Below, piece after piece: positions 15,027 through 23,434 of a stretch of 34,784 nucleotides of DNA. A model generated the notes under the pieces. The model was given only the letters and a program-made list of their open reading frames with translations, was not told the DNA's origin and did not search any database. How positions within the stretch are numbered: position 1 is the stretch's first letter; every line of letters starts with the position of its first letter. The stretch is from Treponema sp. (GTDB taxonomy: Bacteria; Spirochaetota; Spirochaetia; Treponematales; Treponemataceae), in assembly GCA_022640795.1 (NCBI GenBank), contig JALCCK010000029.1, positions 1 to 34,784 of the forward strand, written 5' to 3'. The position numbers and the translations under genes were made by a program.

Positions 15027-15965
15027 TTGAAAAAATATATTCTAAAAAGAATTCTGATAGCAATTTTTACGTTATTAGCTATCACGCTTATTCTGTTTAT
15101 TCTTTTACAGCTCATGCCCGGTTCTCCGTTCAATGACGAAAAACTCTCAGAAGACCAAAAAGCAGTCCTTTATCAGAAATACGGCCTTGACCAGCCAATC
15201 ATTGTTCAATTTGGGAAATATGTACTGAATATATGCCGCGGAGATTTCGGTGTAAGTTACAAAATAAGTAAAAATACTCCGATAAGCCGTCTTATCAGTC
15301 TCAGACTTCCGATCAGCATAAAAATAGGTTTTCAGGCAGTCCTTCTCGGAGCTGTTATAGGCCTTATTCTCGGCATTATTGCTGCGATCTGGCATAATAC
15401 TATTATCGATACAGTAGCAACCATAATATCAGTTCTCGGCGTTTCAATTCCGAGCTATGTATTTGCACTTGCATTAAGCTACCAGTTTGGTTTTAAACTC
15501 AGACTTTTTCCGATGCTGTTTACAAATACCCAGCCATTCGTATCCACCGTTCTTCCGAGTATTTCTCTTTGTATGTTTACCCTGGCATCCATTGCCCGGT
15601 TTACCCGTACGGAAATGCTCGAATCACTCAGCAGTGATTATATGCTGCTGGCTGAAAGCAAAGGTATTTTCGGTTTCAGACTGATATACCGTCACGCACT
15701 TCGAAATACATTAATTCCGATAATTACCGTTCTGGCGCCGCTCATCGTAGATCTGATGACAGGATCGCTGGTCGTTGAAAAAATATTCTCTATTCCGGGG
15801 GTCGGTTCACTTCTCGTAACAGCTATACAGTCAAACGACTACAATGTCGTTATCGCGCTCAGTTTTATCTACAGCGCAATGTATATCGGTATAATGCTCG
15901 CAGTAGATATACTGTACGGTGTTATAGACCCCAGAATACGACTCTCTTCTGAAGGAGATAAATAA
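15027..15965 (+). CDS. oppB: Oligopeptide ABC transporter permease OppB
   Basis: From the TTG at 15027 the protein has 312 residues and opens KKYILKRILIAIFTLLAITLILF, the standard OppB/DppB N-terminus. It has about six membrane segments, the N-terminal LMPGSPF block and an inner-membrane EAA loop near MLLAESKGIFGFRLIYRHALRN, followed by IPGVGSLLVTAI. It forms half of the peptide channel with OppC. I chose TTG 15027 because AAGGT lies seven bases upstream. The earlier TTG at 14994 lies within the inter-gene hairpin and would add an atypical polar tail. Its stop overlaps the oppC start in TAATG. Confidence 0.93.
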   Translation: MKKYILKRILIAIFTLLAITLILFILLQLMPGSPFNDEKLSEDQKAVLYQKYGLDQPIIVQFGKYVLNICRGDFGVSYKISKNTPISRLISLRLPISIKIGFQAVLLGAVIGLILGIIAAIWHNTIIDTVATIISVLGVSIPSYVFALALSYQFGFKLRLFPMLFTNTQPFVSTVLPSISLCMFTLASIARFTRTEMLESLSSDYMLLAESKGIFGFRLIYRHALRNTLIPIITVLAPLIVDLMTGSLVVEKIFSIPGVGSLLVTAIQSNDYNVVIALSFIYSAMYIGIMLAVDILYGVIDPRIRLSSEGDK

Positions 15966-17023
15966 TGGATACAGCAACCATAACAAAACCGGTACCTCCT
16001 GCAGGAGCTTTAAAAAATGACTTTAAACGAAAAGCAGACATAAGCGACATAGCAATCGACACCAACTTTGCAAGCCAGAGCTATTGGAAAGATGTCCGCA
16101 TGCGGTTCACCTCAAACAAGGGTGCTGTTGTCGCGTTGTTTATTATTGTTTTCATCATTATCTTCGCATTTGCCGGACCGCGGATGAATGCCTATACCTA
16201 CTCGGACCAGACCCTGTCGCAAAAAAATTATGCGCCGCGCGTTCCCGGCCTTGAAAAACTTGGAATATTCAATGGGAATGAAACGATGCAAACCACGACA
16301 GGAACAAAAAAATTAAATCACTATATTTCTAACAAAGATACCAATGTCTACTACTGGTTCGGTTCCGATACGCTCGGACGGGATATATGGACCCGCACCT
16401 GGATGGGCACACGGGTTTCTTTGTATATAGCCTTTGCGGCGGTCCTTATCGATATGATCATCGGAATGAGTTATGGACTTATTTCAGGGTATTTCGGCGG
16501 ACATATCGACAGCATCATGCAGCGATTCTCCGAAATCGTCAACGGTATTCCCCGTCTTGTAATCGTAACGTTGCTCATGCTGATTCTGCGCCCCGGTATA
16601 AAAACCATTATATTTGCCCTTATGATAACCGAATGGATCGGTATGGCCCGTATAGCGCGAGCGGAAATGCTTAACCTGAAGGAACGGGAATTTGTACTGG
16701 CATCGCGAACGCTCGGCGCCGGTAACTTTACGATTATCTTTCACGAAGTACTTCCCAATATCATCGGACAGATAATTACCCAGACAATGTTCAGTATACC
16801 GACGGCTATTTTCACCGAAGCTTTTCTGTCTTTTGTCGGACTCGGTATTCCCGTTCCACAATGCAGTCTGGGATCTCTTATCAGCGGGGCCTTCAACAGC
16901 TTTACGACACATCCGTACCAGATCATGCCGCCGATTCTCATTCTCGCACTGCTCATGCTTTGTTTTAATATTCTTGCAGACGGATTACGCGAAGCACTTG
17001 ACCCGAAAATGAAGGAGATGTAA
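15965..17023 (+). CDS. oppC: Oligopeptide ABC transporter permease OppC
   Basis: The 352-residue protein is longer than E. coli OppC (about 300). A 45-residue polar N-terminal tail precedes TM1 (about 53-71), and an extended extracytoplasmic loop (about 72-130) precedes FGSDTLGRDIWTR. About five more membrane segments follow, with the EAA loop FVLASRTLGAGNFTIIFHEVLPN (in pieces) that docks on the ATPases, and the family end LREALDPKM. The long loop resembles that of Gram-positive Opp/Ami systems as I know them. The ATG at 15965 overlaps the oppB stop by one base and has an AGGAG site. Confidence 0.94.
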   Translation: MDTATITKPVPPAGALKNDFKRKADISDIAIDTNFASQSYWKDVRMRFTSNKGAVVALFIIVFIIIFAFAGPRMNAYTYSDQTLSQKNYAPRVPGLEKLGIFNGNETMQTTTGTKKLNHYISNKDTNVYYWFGSDTLGRDIWTRTWMGTRVSLYIAFAAVLIDMIIGMSYGLISGYFGGHIDSIMQRFSEIVNGIPRLVIVTLLMLILRPGIKTIIFALMITEWIGMARIARAEMLNLKEREFVLASRTLGAGNFTIIFHEVLPNIIGQIITQTMFSIPTAIFTEAFLSFVGLGIPVPQCSLGSLISGAFNSFTTHPYQIMPPILILALLMLCFNILADGLREALDPKMKEM

Positions 17024-17026
17024 TCC

Positions 17027-18124
17027 ATGAACAGTAATCAGACTGAACAAGAAACAATTCTGACGGTAAGGGATCTCTCTATTTCATTTACGACAACGGC
17101 CGGTATGGTCAATGCTATCAGGGGCGTAAATCTGGACCTGAAAAGGGGAGAAACCATTGCTATTGTGGGAGAATCGGGATCAGGAAAATCCGTTACCAAT
17201 AAGGCAATCATGGGTATTCTTGACAAAAATGCCGTCGTAAACGCCGGTTCAATAGAATTTACCTATTACCGGGATAAAGATACGAAAATCACCTGTGATA
17301 TTCTCAAAATGAAAAAAGCTGAAATCAGGCGGCATATCAACGGTAAACGTATAGCCATGGTCTTTCAGGATCCGATGACAAGTCTCGATCCGACAATGTC
17401 CATAGGCAGACAGATTATGGAAGGGATGATGTGGCACTATCATACGCCCAAAAAAGAAGCGTACAGGAAATCCCTGAAACTTCTGCAGGAAGTCGGTATT
17501 ACCGATGCAGAAAAGAGAATGAAAAACTATCCCCATCAGCTTTCCGGCGGTATGCGGCAGAGGGTCGTCATTGCTATTGCTCTGGCCTGTAATCCGGATC
17601 TGCTTATCTGTGACGAGCCGACAACAGCTCTCGACGTAACAATACAGGCAAAAATCATCGAACTTATCAAAAAAGTACAACTGCAACGAAATATTTCGGT
17701 CATTTATATTACGCACGATCTCGGTGTTGTCGCAAAAGTAGCGGATTACGTAAATGTCATGTACGCCGGTAAAATCGTAGAAAAAGGAACCGCCAGCGAA
17801 ATCTATTTTGAACCTGTTCATCCATATACCTGGGGACTGCTGTCGGCTATGCCAGATCTTGATTCATCCGACGACCGACTTTATACCATTCCCGGATCAC
17901 CGCCCAATCTTTTACATCCGGTATCGGGAGATGCATTTGCTCCGCGTAATATTTATGCGCTGAATATTGACGGGCGGCTCGAACCGCCGGTATTTAAAAT
18001 TACCGAAACACATTACGCAAGTACCTGGCTTCTGGATAAACGTGCACCGAAAGTCGAAATGCCAAAAGAATTAAAAAACAGAATTGAACGTATGAAAAAA
18101 GAGGCAGGTTATAATGGAAAATAA
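17027..18124 (+). CDS. oppD: Oligopeptide ABC transporter ATP-binding protein OppD
   Basis: The 365-residue ABC ATPase has Walker A GESGSGKS (48-55), Q-loop MVFQDPMTSLDP (111-122), signature LSGGM (172-176), Walker B LLICDEP (192-198) and the oligopeptide-specific C-terminal extension after HPYTWGLLSAMPDL. In many OppD/DppD proteins this extension carries a GCPFxxRC cysteine cluster. Here it reads GDAFAPRN and later FKITETHYASTWLLD, with no cysteines, as I recall for streptococcal and lactobacillus-type OppD. The ATG at 17027 lies three bases after oppC, with AAGGAG upstream. The 3' end overlaps oppF by 11 bases. Confidence 0.94.
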   Translation: MNSNQTEQETILTVRDLSISFTTTAGMVNAIRGVNLDLKRGETIAIVGESGSGKSVTNKAIMGILDKNAVVNAGSIEFTYYRDKDTKITCDILKMKKAEIRRHINGKRIAMVFQDPMTSLDPTMSIGRQIMEGMMWHYHTPKKEAYRKSLKLLQEVGITDAEKRMKNYPHQLSGGMRQRVVIAIALACNPDLLICDEPTTALDVTIQAKIIELIKKVQLQRNISVIYITHDLGVVAKVADYVNVMYAGKIVEKGTASEIYFEPVHPYTWGLLSAMPDLDSSDDRLYTIPGSPPNLLHPVSGDAFAPRNIYALNIDGRLEPPVFKITETHYASTWLLDKRAPKVEMPKELKNRIERMKKEAGYNGK

Positions 18125-19052
18125 AAAACCGTTGCTGAAAGTACAAAATCTGAAACAGTACTTCAGAATGAGCGCTAAATTCAGCGTAAAAGCAGTAGAT
18201 GGTGTATCCTTTGAAATATATCCCGGAGAAACCTACGGACTTGTCGGGGAATCAGGTTCCGGTAAAAGCACAATCGGAAGAAGCGTTATACGGCTTCTTG
18301 ATCCGACCGCAGGAAAAATAACGTTCGATGATAAAGAGATTTCAGGAAAACTTTCAAAAAGTGACACAGAATACCTTCGGACAAACATGCAGATGATTTT
18401 TCAGGACCCTATGGCCTCTCTCAATCCGCGAAAAAAAGTCGGAGAAATCATCGGTGAAGGCCTCGATATTCATCATCTGTATAAAACAAATAAAGAGCGG
18501 AACGAAAAAATAGCCCGTATTCTGAAAAAAGTAGGACTTGCACCGGAACATGTCGATCGATATCCACATCAATTTTCAGGAGGCCAGCGGCAGCGGGTAG
18601 GCATAGCACGTGCGCTCATTATGAATCCCAAACTTATCATAGCAGACGAATGTATCAGTGCGCTCGACGTTTCAATCCAGGCTCAGGTTGTTAATATGAT
18701 GAAAGATATTCAGGAAGAAACCGGAACCGCTTATCTTTTTATCGCTCATGATCTTTCCATGGTTAAATATATCAGCAGCAGGATAGGAGTGCTGCATCTC
18801 GGCCATCTTGTCGAATCGGGAACCTCTGATGAAATATTTTCACGTCCGGTGCATCCGTATACCAGAAGTCTTCTGTCTGCAATTCCGGTCCCGAATCCCA
18901 TTCTTGAGCGGAAACGAGATGTTATAACCTATGATTATTATACAAGCGGTATAGACTATAAAAAAGGAACAGACCACCTCATTGAAGGAACACACACAGT
19001 TCTTTCAACTGATGAAGAATTTGAAACATGGACAAAGCAGGCAACTGCATAA
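18114..19052 (+). CDS. oppF: Oligopeptide ABC transporter ATP-binding protein OppF
   Basis: The 312-residue ABC ATPase has Walker A GESGSGKST (45-53), Q-loop MIFQDPMASLNP, signature FSGGQRQR (154-161) and Walker B LIIADEC (174-180). The residue after the catalytic Glu is Cys rather than the usual Pro (DEC for DEP); Glu itself is intact, so ATP hydrolysis should be retained. The HPYTRSLLSAIPVPNP extension marks the peptide/nickel family. It pairs with OppD as the heterodimeric motor. The ATG at 18114 lies inside the end of oppD. It is the last gene of the operon, followed by a convergent terminator. Confidence 0.94.
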   Translation: MENKKPLLKVQNLKQYFRMSAKFSVKAVDGVSFEIYPGETYGLVGESGSGKSTIGRSVIRLLDPTAGKITFDDKEISGKLSKSDTEYLRTNMQMIFQDPMASLNPRKKVGEIIGEGLDIHHLYKTNKERNEKIARILKKVGLAPEHVDRYPHQFSGGQRQRVGIARALIMNPKLIIADECISALDVSIQAQVVNMMKDIQEETGTAYLFIAHDLSMVKYISSRIGVLHLGHLVESGTSDEIFSRPVHPYTRSLLSAIPVPNPILERKRDVITYDYYTSGIDYKKGTDHLIEGTHTVLSTDEEFETWTKQATA

Positions 19053-19102
19053 TGTCCAGTTTCCGGCAGAAATTATAGAAAAGCTGCTTTCAGAACTCGT
19101 AA

Positions 19103-19145
19103 GCCCGGCCCGTATTCAGCCGAAAATTAAATACGGAAACCGGGC
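19103..19145. terminator. Convergent terminator between oppF and gatB
   Basis: GCCCGG (19103-19108) pairs with CCGGGC (19140-19145), and CCGTATT (19110-19116) pairs with AATACGG (19130-19136), giving a 13-bp interrupted stem. AAAATTTT follows on the plus strand. It probably ends opp transcription and may also end the gat operon arriving from the other side. Confidence 0.65.
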
Positions 19146-19157
19146 AGTAAAATTTTC

Positions 19158-20693
19158 CTAAAGTGCAGAAAGTTTTTCGGTAAGCATGTTCGTCGCCTGC
19201 TTCGGATTCGCACGACCGTGAGACTGTTTCATAACCTGCCCCATAAGCCATCCGACTGCATTCGTTTTTCCATTTTTATAATCAGCAACCGCGTTCGGAT
19301 TTGCAGCAATAACTTGGTCCACAAGCTTTTCAATTGCATCGGTATCGTTCACCTGTTCCATACCTTCTTCCCTGATAAGAACTGAAGGCAGTTTCCCGGA
19401 GTTCAGCATAAGTGAAAAAACTTTTTTTCCCTGCTTACTCGTTATCTGTCCGCTTTCAAGCGCATCAGCCAGCTCACGGATATGAGCAGGAGAAATGGAA
19501 ACATCTGCTATTGTCTGATTCCGTTCATTTAAGACGGCAAGCAGATCCGTCAGAATGAGATTCGAAATACGTTTTGCATTTTTAGAACCGCGGGCTGCTT
19601 CTTCAAACCACAAAGAAAGCTCCCGCGAAGAGGTCAATGTAACCACATCATCTTCTGAAAGTCCGTATTCAGCCTTGAATCTGATGCGTTTTGCTTCCGG
19701 AAGTTCACCAACAGCTTTTCGTGCGTTTTCAATAAGCTCTTCACTGACACTGAACGGTTTTATATCCGGTTCAACCACAAACCGGTAGTCGACGAACGAA
19801 TTCTTTGTACGCATGATCTGGGTTTCACATTTTACCTCGTCCCAGTTCATTGTATTTTTGAATCCGGGATTAAATTCCTGCCGGTTGGTTTTAAATTCTT
19901 CCAGCTGCCGCTGTGCTTCATACGTACACGCATCTCTGATGGAACGGAAGGAATTAAGGTTTTTTATCTCGGAAATCGGCGTGTGATATTCTTTGCCGTC
20001 TTCCCAAACGGTAAGATTGATATTTGCGTCACACCGCATATTACCTTCTTCCAGATTTCCTTTGGTAACCTTTACGTACCGGAGAATCTCCTGGACGGTC
20101 TGCATAAACAGAGCCGCTTCTTCAGGACTCGTCATATCCGGTTTCGTAACAATTTCGATCAGCGGAGTACCGCAGCGGTTGTAATCGATATAGGAATGTT
20201 TACCTTCAAGGTGCAGTGATTTGCCGACGTCCTCTTCAAGGTGAATGCGTTCGATACGAACCCGGCGATAGGCATTATCAACAATACAGTCTTGCCCAGT
20301 AAAATTATTCGGGCGGAAATTTTCACCGCCGGGCTGCTGATCGGCAGGATAATGGCACAACGGAAGATCCACATGGCCGTCAGTACAAAGCGGCATATCA
20401 TATTGTGTAATCTGGTACCCTTTCGCAAGATCAGGATAAAAATAATGTTTACGGTCAAATTTTGTAAACCGCGCTATGGAGCAGTTTAAAGCCTGACCGG
20501 CTACAGCTCCAAGTTCCACATACCCTTTACTGACCCGGGGCAGTGCTCCCGGTAATCCGAGACATACCGGACAAACTCGTGTGTCGGGCATTCCGCCGTA
20601 ACGATTTTCACAGGCACAGAAAGCTTTCGTCTTTGTAAGGAGCTGCGTATGTATCTCACAGCCTATCACTATTTCCCATTTATCTATACTCAT
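19158..20693 (-). CDS. gatB: Asp-tRNA(Asn)/Glu-tRNA(Gln) amidotransferase subunit B
   Basis: The 511-residue protein is a full-length GatB. Its N-terminal kinase-like cradle includes EIVIGCEIHTQLLTKTKAF, CPVCLGLPGALP, FDRKHYFYPDLAKGYQITQYD (in pieces) and EEGNMRCDANI. A helical tail/YqeY domain closes with a family-typical LMGQVMKQSHGRANPKQ. Cys26, Cys28, Cys41 and Cys44 could form a zinc site. GatB binds misacylated Glu-tRNA-Gln (or Asp-tRNA-Asn) and phosphorylates the acyl group before amidation. The ATG at 20691-20693 has AAGGA nine bases upstream and lies 18 bases after gatA. It is the last gene of gatC-gatA-gatB. Confidence 0.96.
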   Translation of the reverse strand: MSIDKWEIVIGCEIHTQLLTKTKAFCACENRYGGMPDTRVCPVCLGLPGALPRVSKGYVELGAVAGQALNCSIARFTKFDRKHYFYPDLAKGYQITQYDMPLCTDGHVDLPLCHYPADQQPGGENFRPNNFTGQDCIVDNAYRRVRIERIHLEEDVGKSLHLEGKHSYIDYNRCGTPLIEIVTKPDMTSPEEAALFMQTVQEILRYVKVTKGNLEEGNMRCDANINLTVWEDGKEYHTPISEIKNLNSFRSIRDACTYEAQRQLEEFKTNRQEFNPGFKNTMNWDEVKCETQIMRTKNSFVDYRFVVEPDIKPFSVSEELIENARKAVGELPEAKRIRFKAEYGLSEDDVVTLTSSRELSLWFEEAARGSKNAKRISNLILTDLLAVLNERNQTIADVSISPAHIRELADALESGQITSKQGKKVFSLMLNSGKLPSVLIREEGMEQVNDTDAIEKLVDQVIAANPNAVADYKNGKTNAVGWLMGQVMKQSHGRANPKQATNMLTEKLSAL

Positions 20694-20711
20694 AATAATT
20701 TATCCTTAAAA

Positions 20712-22283
20712 TCAATTCTGGATTGGAAGCCCGCAACCGGGATGTTCGTCATCCCATGCCTGTGCAATCCGCAGAATCTTTGCCTCGCTGAACATAGGTC
20801 CGGCAAACTGAATACCGACCGGCATACTGTCGCTCTTCCCGGTTGCAGCGGCAGTATTGAATTCACCGCCAAATCCTTTCGTAACGCCGGCTTTTATTCC
20901 GGATCCATGCGTATGCCCGGCCGGAACACTCAAAGAAGGAATACGAGCCAAATTTACAAACGTTGTAAAGAGATCACTCAAATACATTTCAAGCGGATCA
21001 TCAACTTTCTGACCTAGTCTAAAAGATGCCGTCGGGCAGGTCGGACAAAGAACAAGATCATACGATTTAAATAGTTCCGACATTTCACGCTGTATCCGTG
21101 CACGGACCGTCATGCCTTTCTTATATGTCGTACCGCTGAACTGTTCGGAAAGAACATAATTTCCTATAATAATACGGCGCTTTACCTCGGGACCAAAGCC
21201 TTCGCTTCTCGTGTGAATATACAGTTCATCGTACCCCTCTCCGGGATCAACGCGATGGCCATAACGGATTCCATCAAAACGACTTAAATTTGAAGCAGCT
21301 TCGGAAAGTGCGATTACATAATAACTGGCAATAGCAGCCTCGAGAATTGGCAGATCGACGACTTCAACATGTGCGCCTTTTTCTGAAAACCAGTTACGCG
21401 TTTCATCAAATACAATACCGACATCGGGGTCCATACCTTTACTTTCAAGGAATTGCTTCGGAATGGCGATTTTAAGAGAAGAAAGCTCCGTTTCAGTAAA
21501 CGGTTTCAGCTCAATCAGTTTATCACGGTCGGGAAGATCTGCGCTCGTATCATCGTAAAAATCTTTTCCGCACATTGCGGCAAGAGGTATTGCTATATCC
21601 GACGGTGTATGTCCCATGACACCGACCTGATCAAGTGAACTTCCGTATGCAACGACACCCCACCGGCTCAGAACACCGTACGTCGGTTTTAGTCCGTAAA
21701 CACCGCAATAACTGGCCGGCAGACGAACGGAACCACCGGTTTCGGTTCCAATCCCGAACAGCGCCTGATTGGAAGCGACCGCAGCGGTAGAACCACCGCT
21801 TGAACCACCGGAAACATATGCTCTGTTTATCGGGTTCCGCGTAGGGCCATAAATAGAATATTCTGTTGAAGATCCCATTGCAAATTCGTCCTGATTACAG
21901 CGCCCGAGCGGAATTGCACCAGCCGCTTCAAGCCGGGAAATAACTGTTGCATTATACGGAGCAACGTATCCCTGCAGAATTTTACTTGAACACGTAAGCC
22001 GTTTCCCTTTAGCAGAAATATTGTCCTTATTTGCAAACGGAATCCCAAGGAGCGGTTTTTGCTCAAACAGCTTTTCCAGCATTCCCGTCTTACGGGCATT
22101 TTCAATTTCTTCATCGGCAGCCCGCGCTTTAGTCTCCGCATCATCATACATTTCAAGAAAAGCATTTAATGGCAGTTGCGATTCTTTATCTTTTTCATAC
22201 GTATCTATGGATTTTCTGACCAGAGAAGCACTCGTAATCTTCCCCGCTTTCAAGTTTTTCCGTATTTCCGTTATCGAAAACAT
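20712..22283 (-). CDS. gatA: Asp-tRNA(Asn)/Glu-tRNA(Gln) amidotransferase subunit A
   Basis: The protein (523 residues from the preferred start) is an amidase-signature enzyme. The Ser-cisSer-Lys triad is intact: Lys86 in FANKDN, Ser161 in SGGSSGGS and Ser185 in TETGGSVRLP; the 75 and 24 residue spacings equal those of characterised GatA. GRCNQDEFAMGSSTEYS and LKPTYGVLSRWGVVAYGSSLDQVG (in pieces) are GatA-specific. It hydrolyses glutamine and feeds ammonia to GatB. Two ATGs are adjacent (22284-22286 and 22281-22283); I prefer the second because GAGGAG is then about five bases away instead of two. A 72-bp gap with a perfect palindrome separates it from gatC. Confidence 0.96.
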   Translation of the reverse strand: MFSITEIRKNLKAGKITSASLVRKSIDTYEKDKESQLPLNAFLEMYDDAETKARAADEEIENARKTGMLEKLFEQKPLLGIPFANKDNISAKGKRLTCSSKILQGYVAPYNATVISRLEAAGAIPLGRCNQDEFAMGSSTEYSIYGPTRNPINRAYVSGGSSGGSTAAVASNQALFGIGTETGGSVRLPASYCGVYGLKPTYGVLSRWGVVAYGSSLDQVGVMGHTPSDIAIPLAAMCGKDFYDDTSADLPDRDKLIELKPFTETELSSLKIAIPKQFLESKGMDPDVGIVFDETRNWFSEKGAHVEVVDLPILEAAIASYYVIALSEAASNLSRFDGIRYGHRVDPGEGYDELYIHTRSEGFGPEVKRRIIIGNYVLSEQFSGTTYKKGMTVRARIQREMSELFKSYDLVLCPTCPTASFRLGQKVDDPLEMYLSDLFTTFVNLARIPSLSVPAGHTHGSGIKAGVTKGFGGEFNTAAATGKSDSMPVGIQFAGPMFSEAKILRIAQAWDDEHPGCGLPIQN

Positions 22284-22343
22284 CATATCTCCTCATTTTC
22301 ACTTAGAACAAGCACCTTTCCACTCCAATAAATGGTGAAAAAC

Positions 22344-22359
22344 ACAGAAATATTTCTGT
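22344..22359. repeat. Perfect 16-bp palindrome in the gatC-gatA gap
   Basis: ACAGAAATATTTCTGT (22344-22359) is a perfect palindrome whose last base is also the last base of the gatC stop codon on the plus-strand map. In RNA it could fold as ACAGAA-ATAT-TTCTGT. It may be a processing hairpin or a protein site; no U-tract supports termination. Confidence 0.45.
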
Positions 22360-22670
22360 CAGGCACCTTCCCCCAGTACTTTGGGGACCTGAAAATAGCC
22401 ATCCATAAATTTATCCGTAATTTTCTTCACATCGGGAATATCCAGGCCCTGGACAACTTCATCATCCCGCAGGCATTCAGCCTTTGTTGCGGGATAGGCG
22501 TCGTACGGATTCTCACTGTCATCATATTTTGAAAGAATTTCAAAATATCCGACGATATCGTCAACCTGTTTTTTTAATATGGAAAGGTTGGTACTTTCCG
22601 GTGAAAGCCGGGAAAGATACAATAATTTATCGAGCGTATCTTCATCAATAGTTCTTTTTTGGGTACTCAT
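22359..22670 (-). CDS. gatC: Asp-tRNA(Asn)/Glu-tRNA(Gln) amidotransferase subunit C
   Basis: The 103-residue protein fits GatC. The N-terminal helix TLDKLLYLSRLSPE is the conserved LAxLARLxLxxEE-like motif, followed by DDIVGYFEILSKYDD and LRDDEV, then a short tail that wraps GatA (MDGYFQVPKVL). It stabilises the GatAB complex. The frame is open upstream to 22754, but the ATG at 22668-22670 begins the conserved part. A promoter with its -10 only six bases before this ATG (22677-22682) predicts a leaderless message; accordingly there is no ribosome site. It is the first gene of the gat operon and is divergent from the HAD phosphatase. Confidence 0.92.
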   Translation of the reverse strand: MSTQKRTIDEDTLDKLLYLSRLSPESTNLSILKKQVDDIVGYFEILSKYDDSENPYDAYPATKAECLRDDEVVQGLDIPDVKKITDKFMDGYFQVPKVLGEGA

Positions 22671-22676
22671 ATTTCT

Positions 22677-22705
22677 ATTGTACAAGAATTTTCTCTTTTG
22701 CTCAA
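22677..22705 (-). promoter_or_regulatory. gatCAB promoter, predicted leaderless
   Basis: TTGAGC (22700-22705), a 17-base spacer and TACAAT (22677-22682) read on the minus strand. Seven bases after the -10 is 22670, the A of the gatC ATG. Its -35 directly abuts that of the divergent promoter. Confidence 0.6.
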
Positions 22706-22734
22706 TTGCATAAAACTGTTTGCATCCGTATACT
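22706..22734 (+). promoter_or_regulatory. HAD phosphatase promoter, near-leaderless
   Basis: TTGCAT (22706-22711), a 17-base spacer and TATACT (22729-22734). The predicted start near 22741 is three bases before the ATG at 22744. The inverted repeat ATACTTT-GA-AAAGTAT (22730-22745) spans the -10, start site and start codon. Confidence 0.5.
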
Positions 22735-22743
22735 TTGAAAAGT

Positions 22744-23397
22744 ATGAAATACACCTATCTATTTTTTGATCTCGACGGTACGCTTACCGATTCTGCTCAA
22801 GGTATCATTAATTCGCTCTTCTACGCACTTGCCCGCAGCGGTGTCAGGACGACCGATACCGAATCATTGAAACAATTCATCGGACCACCGCTTATGGATA
22901 CCTTTCAAATCCATTATGGATTCGATAGAAAAAAAGCGGAAACGGCAGTCAGATATTATCGTGAATATTATGAAGACAAAGGCCTGTATGAAAACAGTGT
23001 TTACGAAGGAATTCCGGAACTTCTTGCTGAACTGAACAAACGGGGTTTTAAACTGGTTACGGCTACCTCGAAACCTGAAGAATATGCCGTAAAAATTCTC
23101 TCTCACTTCAAAGTTGCCGATTATTTCTGTTTTATCGCAGGAAGCTGTATAGATGAAACCAGGAGCAAAAAATCGGAAGTCATAAACTATGCACTGTCAG
23201 CGTGCGGCATACAGGACAAAAAAAGCGTACTGATGATCGGGGACCGTAAGCACGACATTATCGGTGCAGCAGAATGCGGCATCGACGCACTGGGCGTTCT
23301 TTACGGTTTCGGAAGCAGAGACGAGCTTACAGCTGCAGGGGCCGTCTCGCTTTGCGAAACCGTAACAGATATGCGCAAAAAACTGCTCACGACATAA
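22744..23397 (+). CDS. HAD-family hydrolase, phosphoglycolate phosphatase-like
   Basis: The 217-residue protein carries all HAD motifs. FFDLDGTLTDS holds the nucleophile Asp9 and acid Asp11; TATSKPEEYA is motif II; a Lys-rich segment follows RSKKSEVI; MIGDRKHDIIGA is motif IV. A helical cap (about 15-80, with FIGPPLMDTF) is the type seen in Gph/PpaX phosphatases. Likely substrates are phosphoglycolate, pyrophosphate or another small phosphate ester; sequence does not decide. The ATG at 22744 begins the conserved KYTYLFFDLDGTL. No ribosome site precedes it and the promoter predicts a leader of about three bases. The 3' end meets the DUF362 gene at a shared hairpin. Confidence 0.9.
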   Translation: MKYTYLFFDLDGTLTDSAQGIINSLFYALARSGVRTTDTESLKQFIGPPLMDTFQIHYGFDRKKAETAVRYYREYYEDKGLYENSVYEGIPELLAELNKRGFKLVTATSKPEEYAVKILSHFKVADYFCFIAGSCIDETRSKKSEVINYALSACGIQDKKSVLMIGDRKHDIIGAAECGIDALGVLYGFGSRDELTAAGAVSLCETVTDMRKKLLTT

Positions 23398-23412
23398 ATT
23401 ACTCTGTAAAAT

Positions 23413-23434
23413 GATCTGATTTTTACATCAGATC
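23413..23434. terminator. Convergent hairpin between the HAD phosphatase and DUF362 genes
   Basis: GATCTGAT (23413-23420) and ATCAGATC (23427-23434) form a perfect 8-bp stem with loop TTTTAC. The DUF362 stop codon lies in the right arm. On the minus strand it is followed by ATTTTA, so it is a plausible terminator mainly for the DUF362 gene. Confidence 0.5.
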
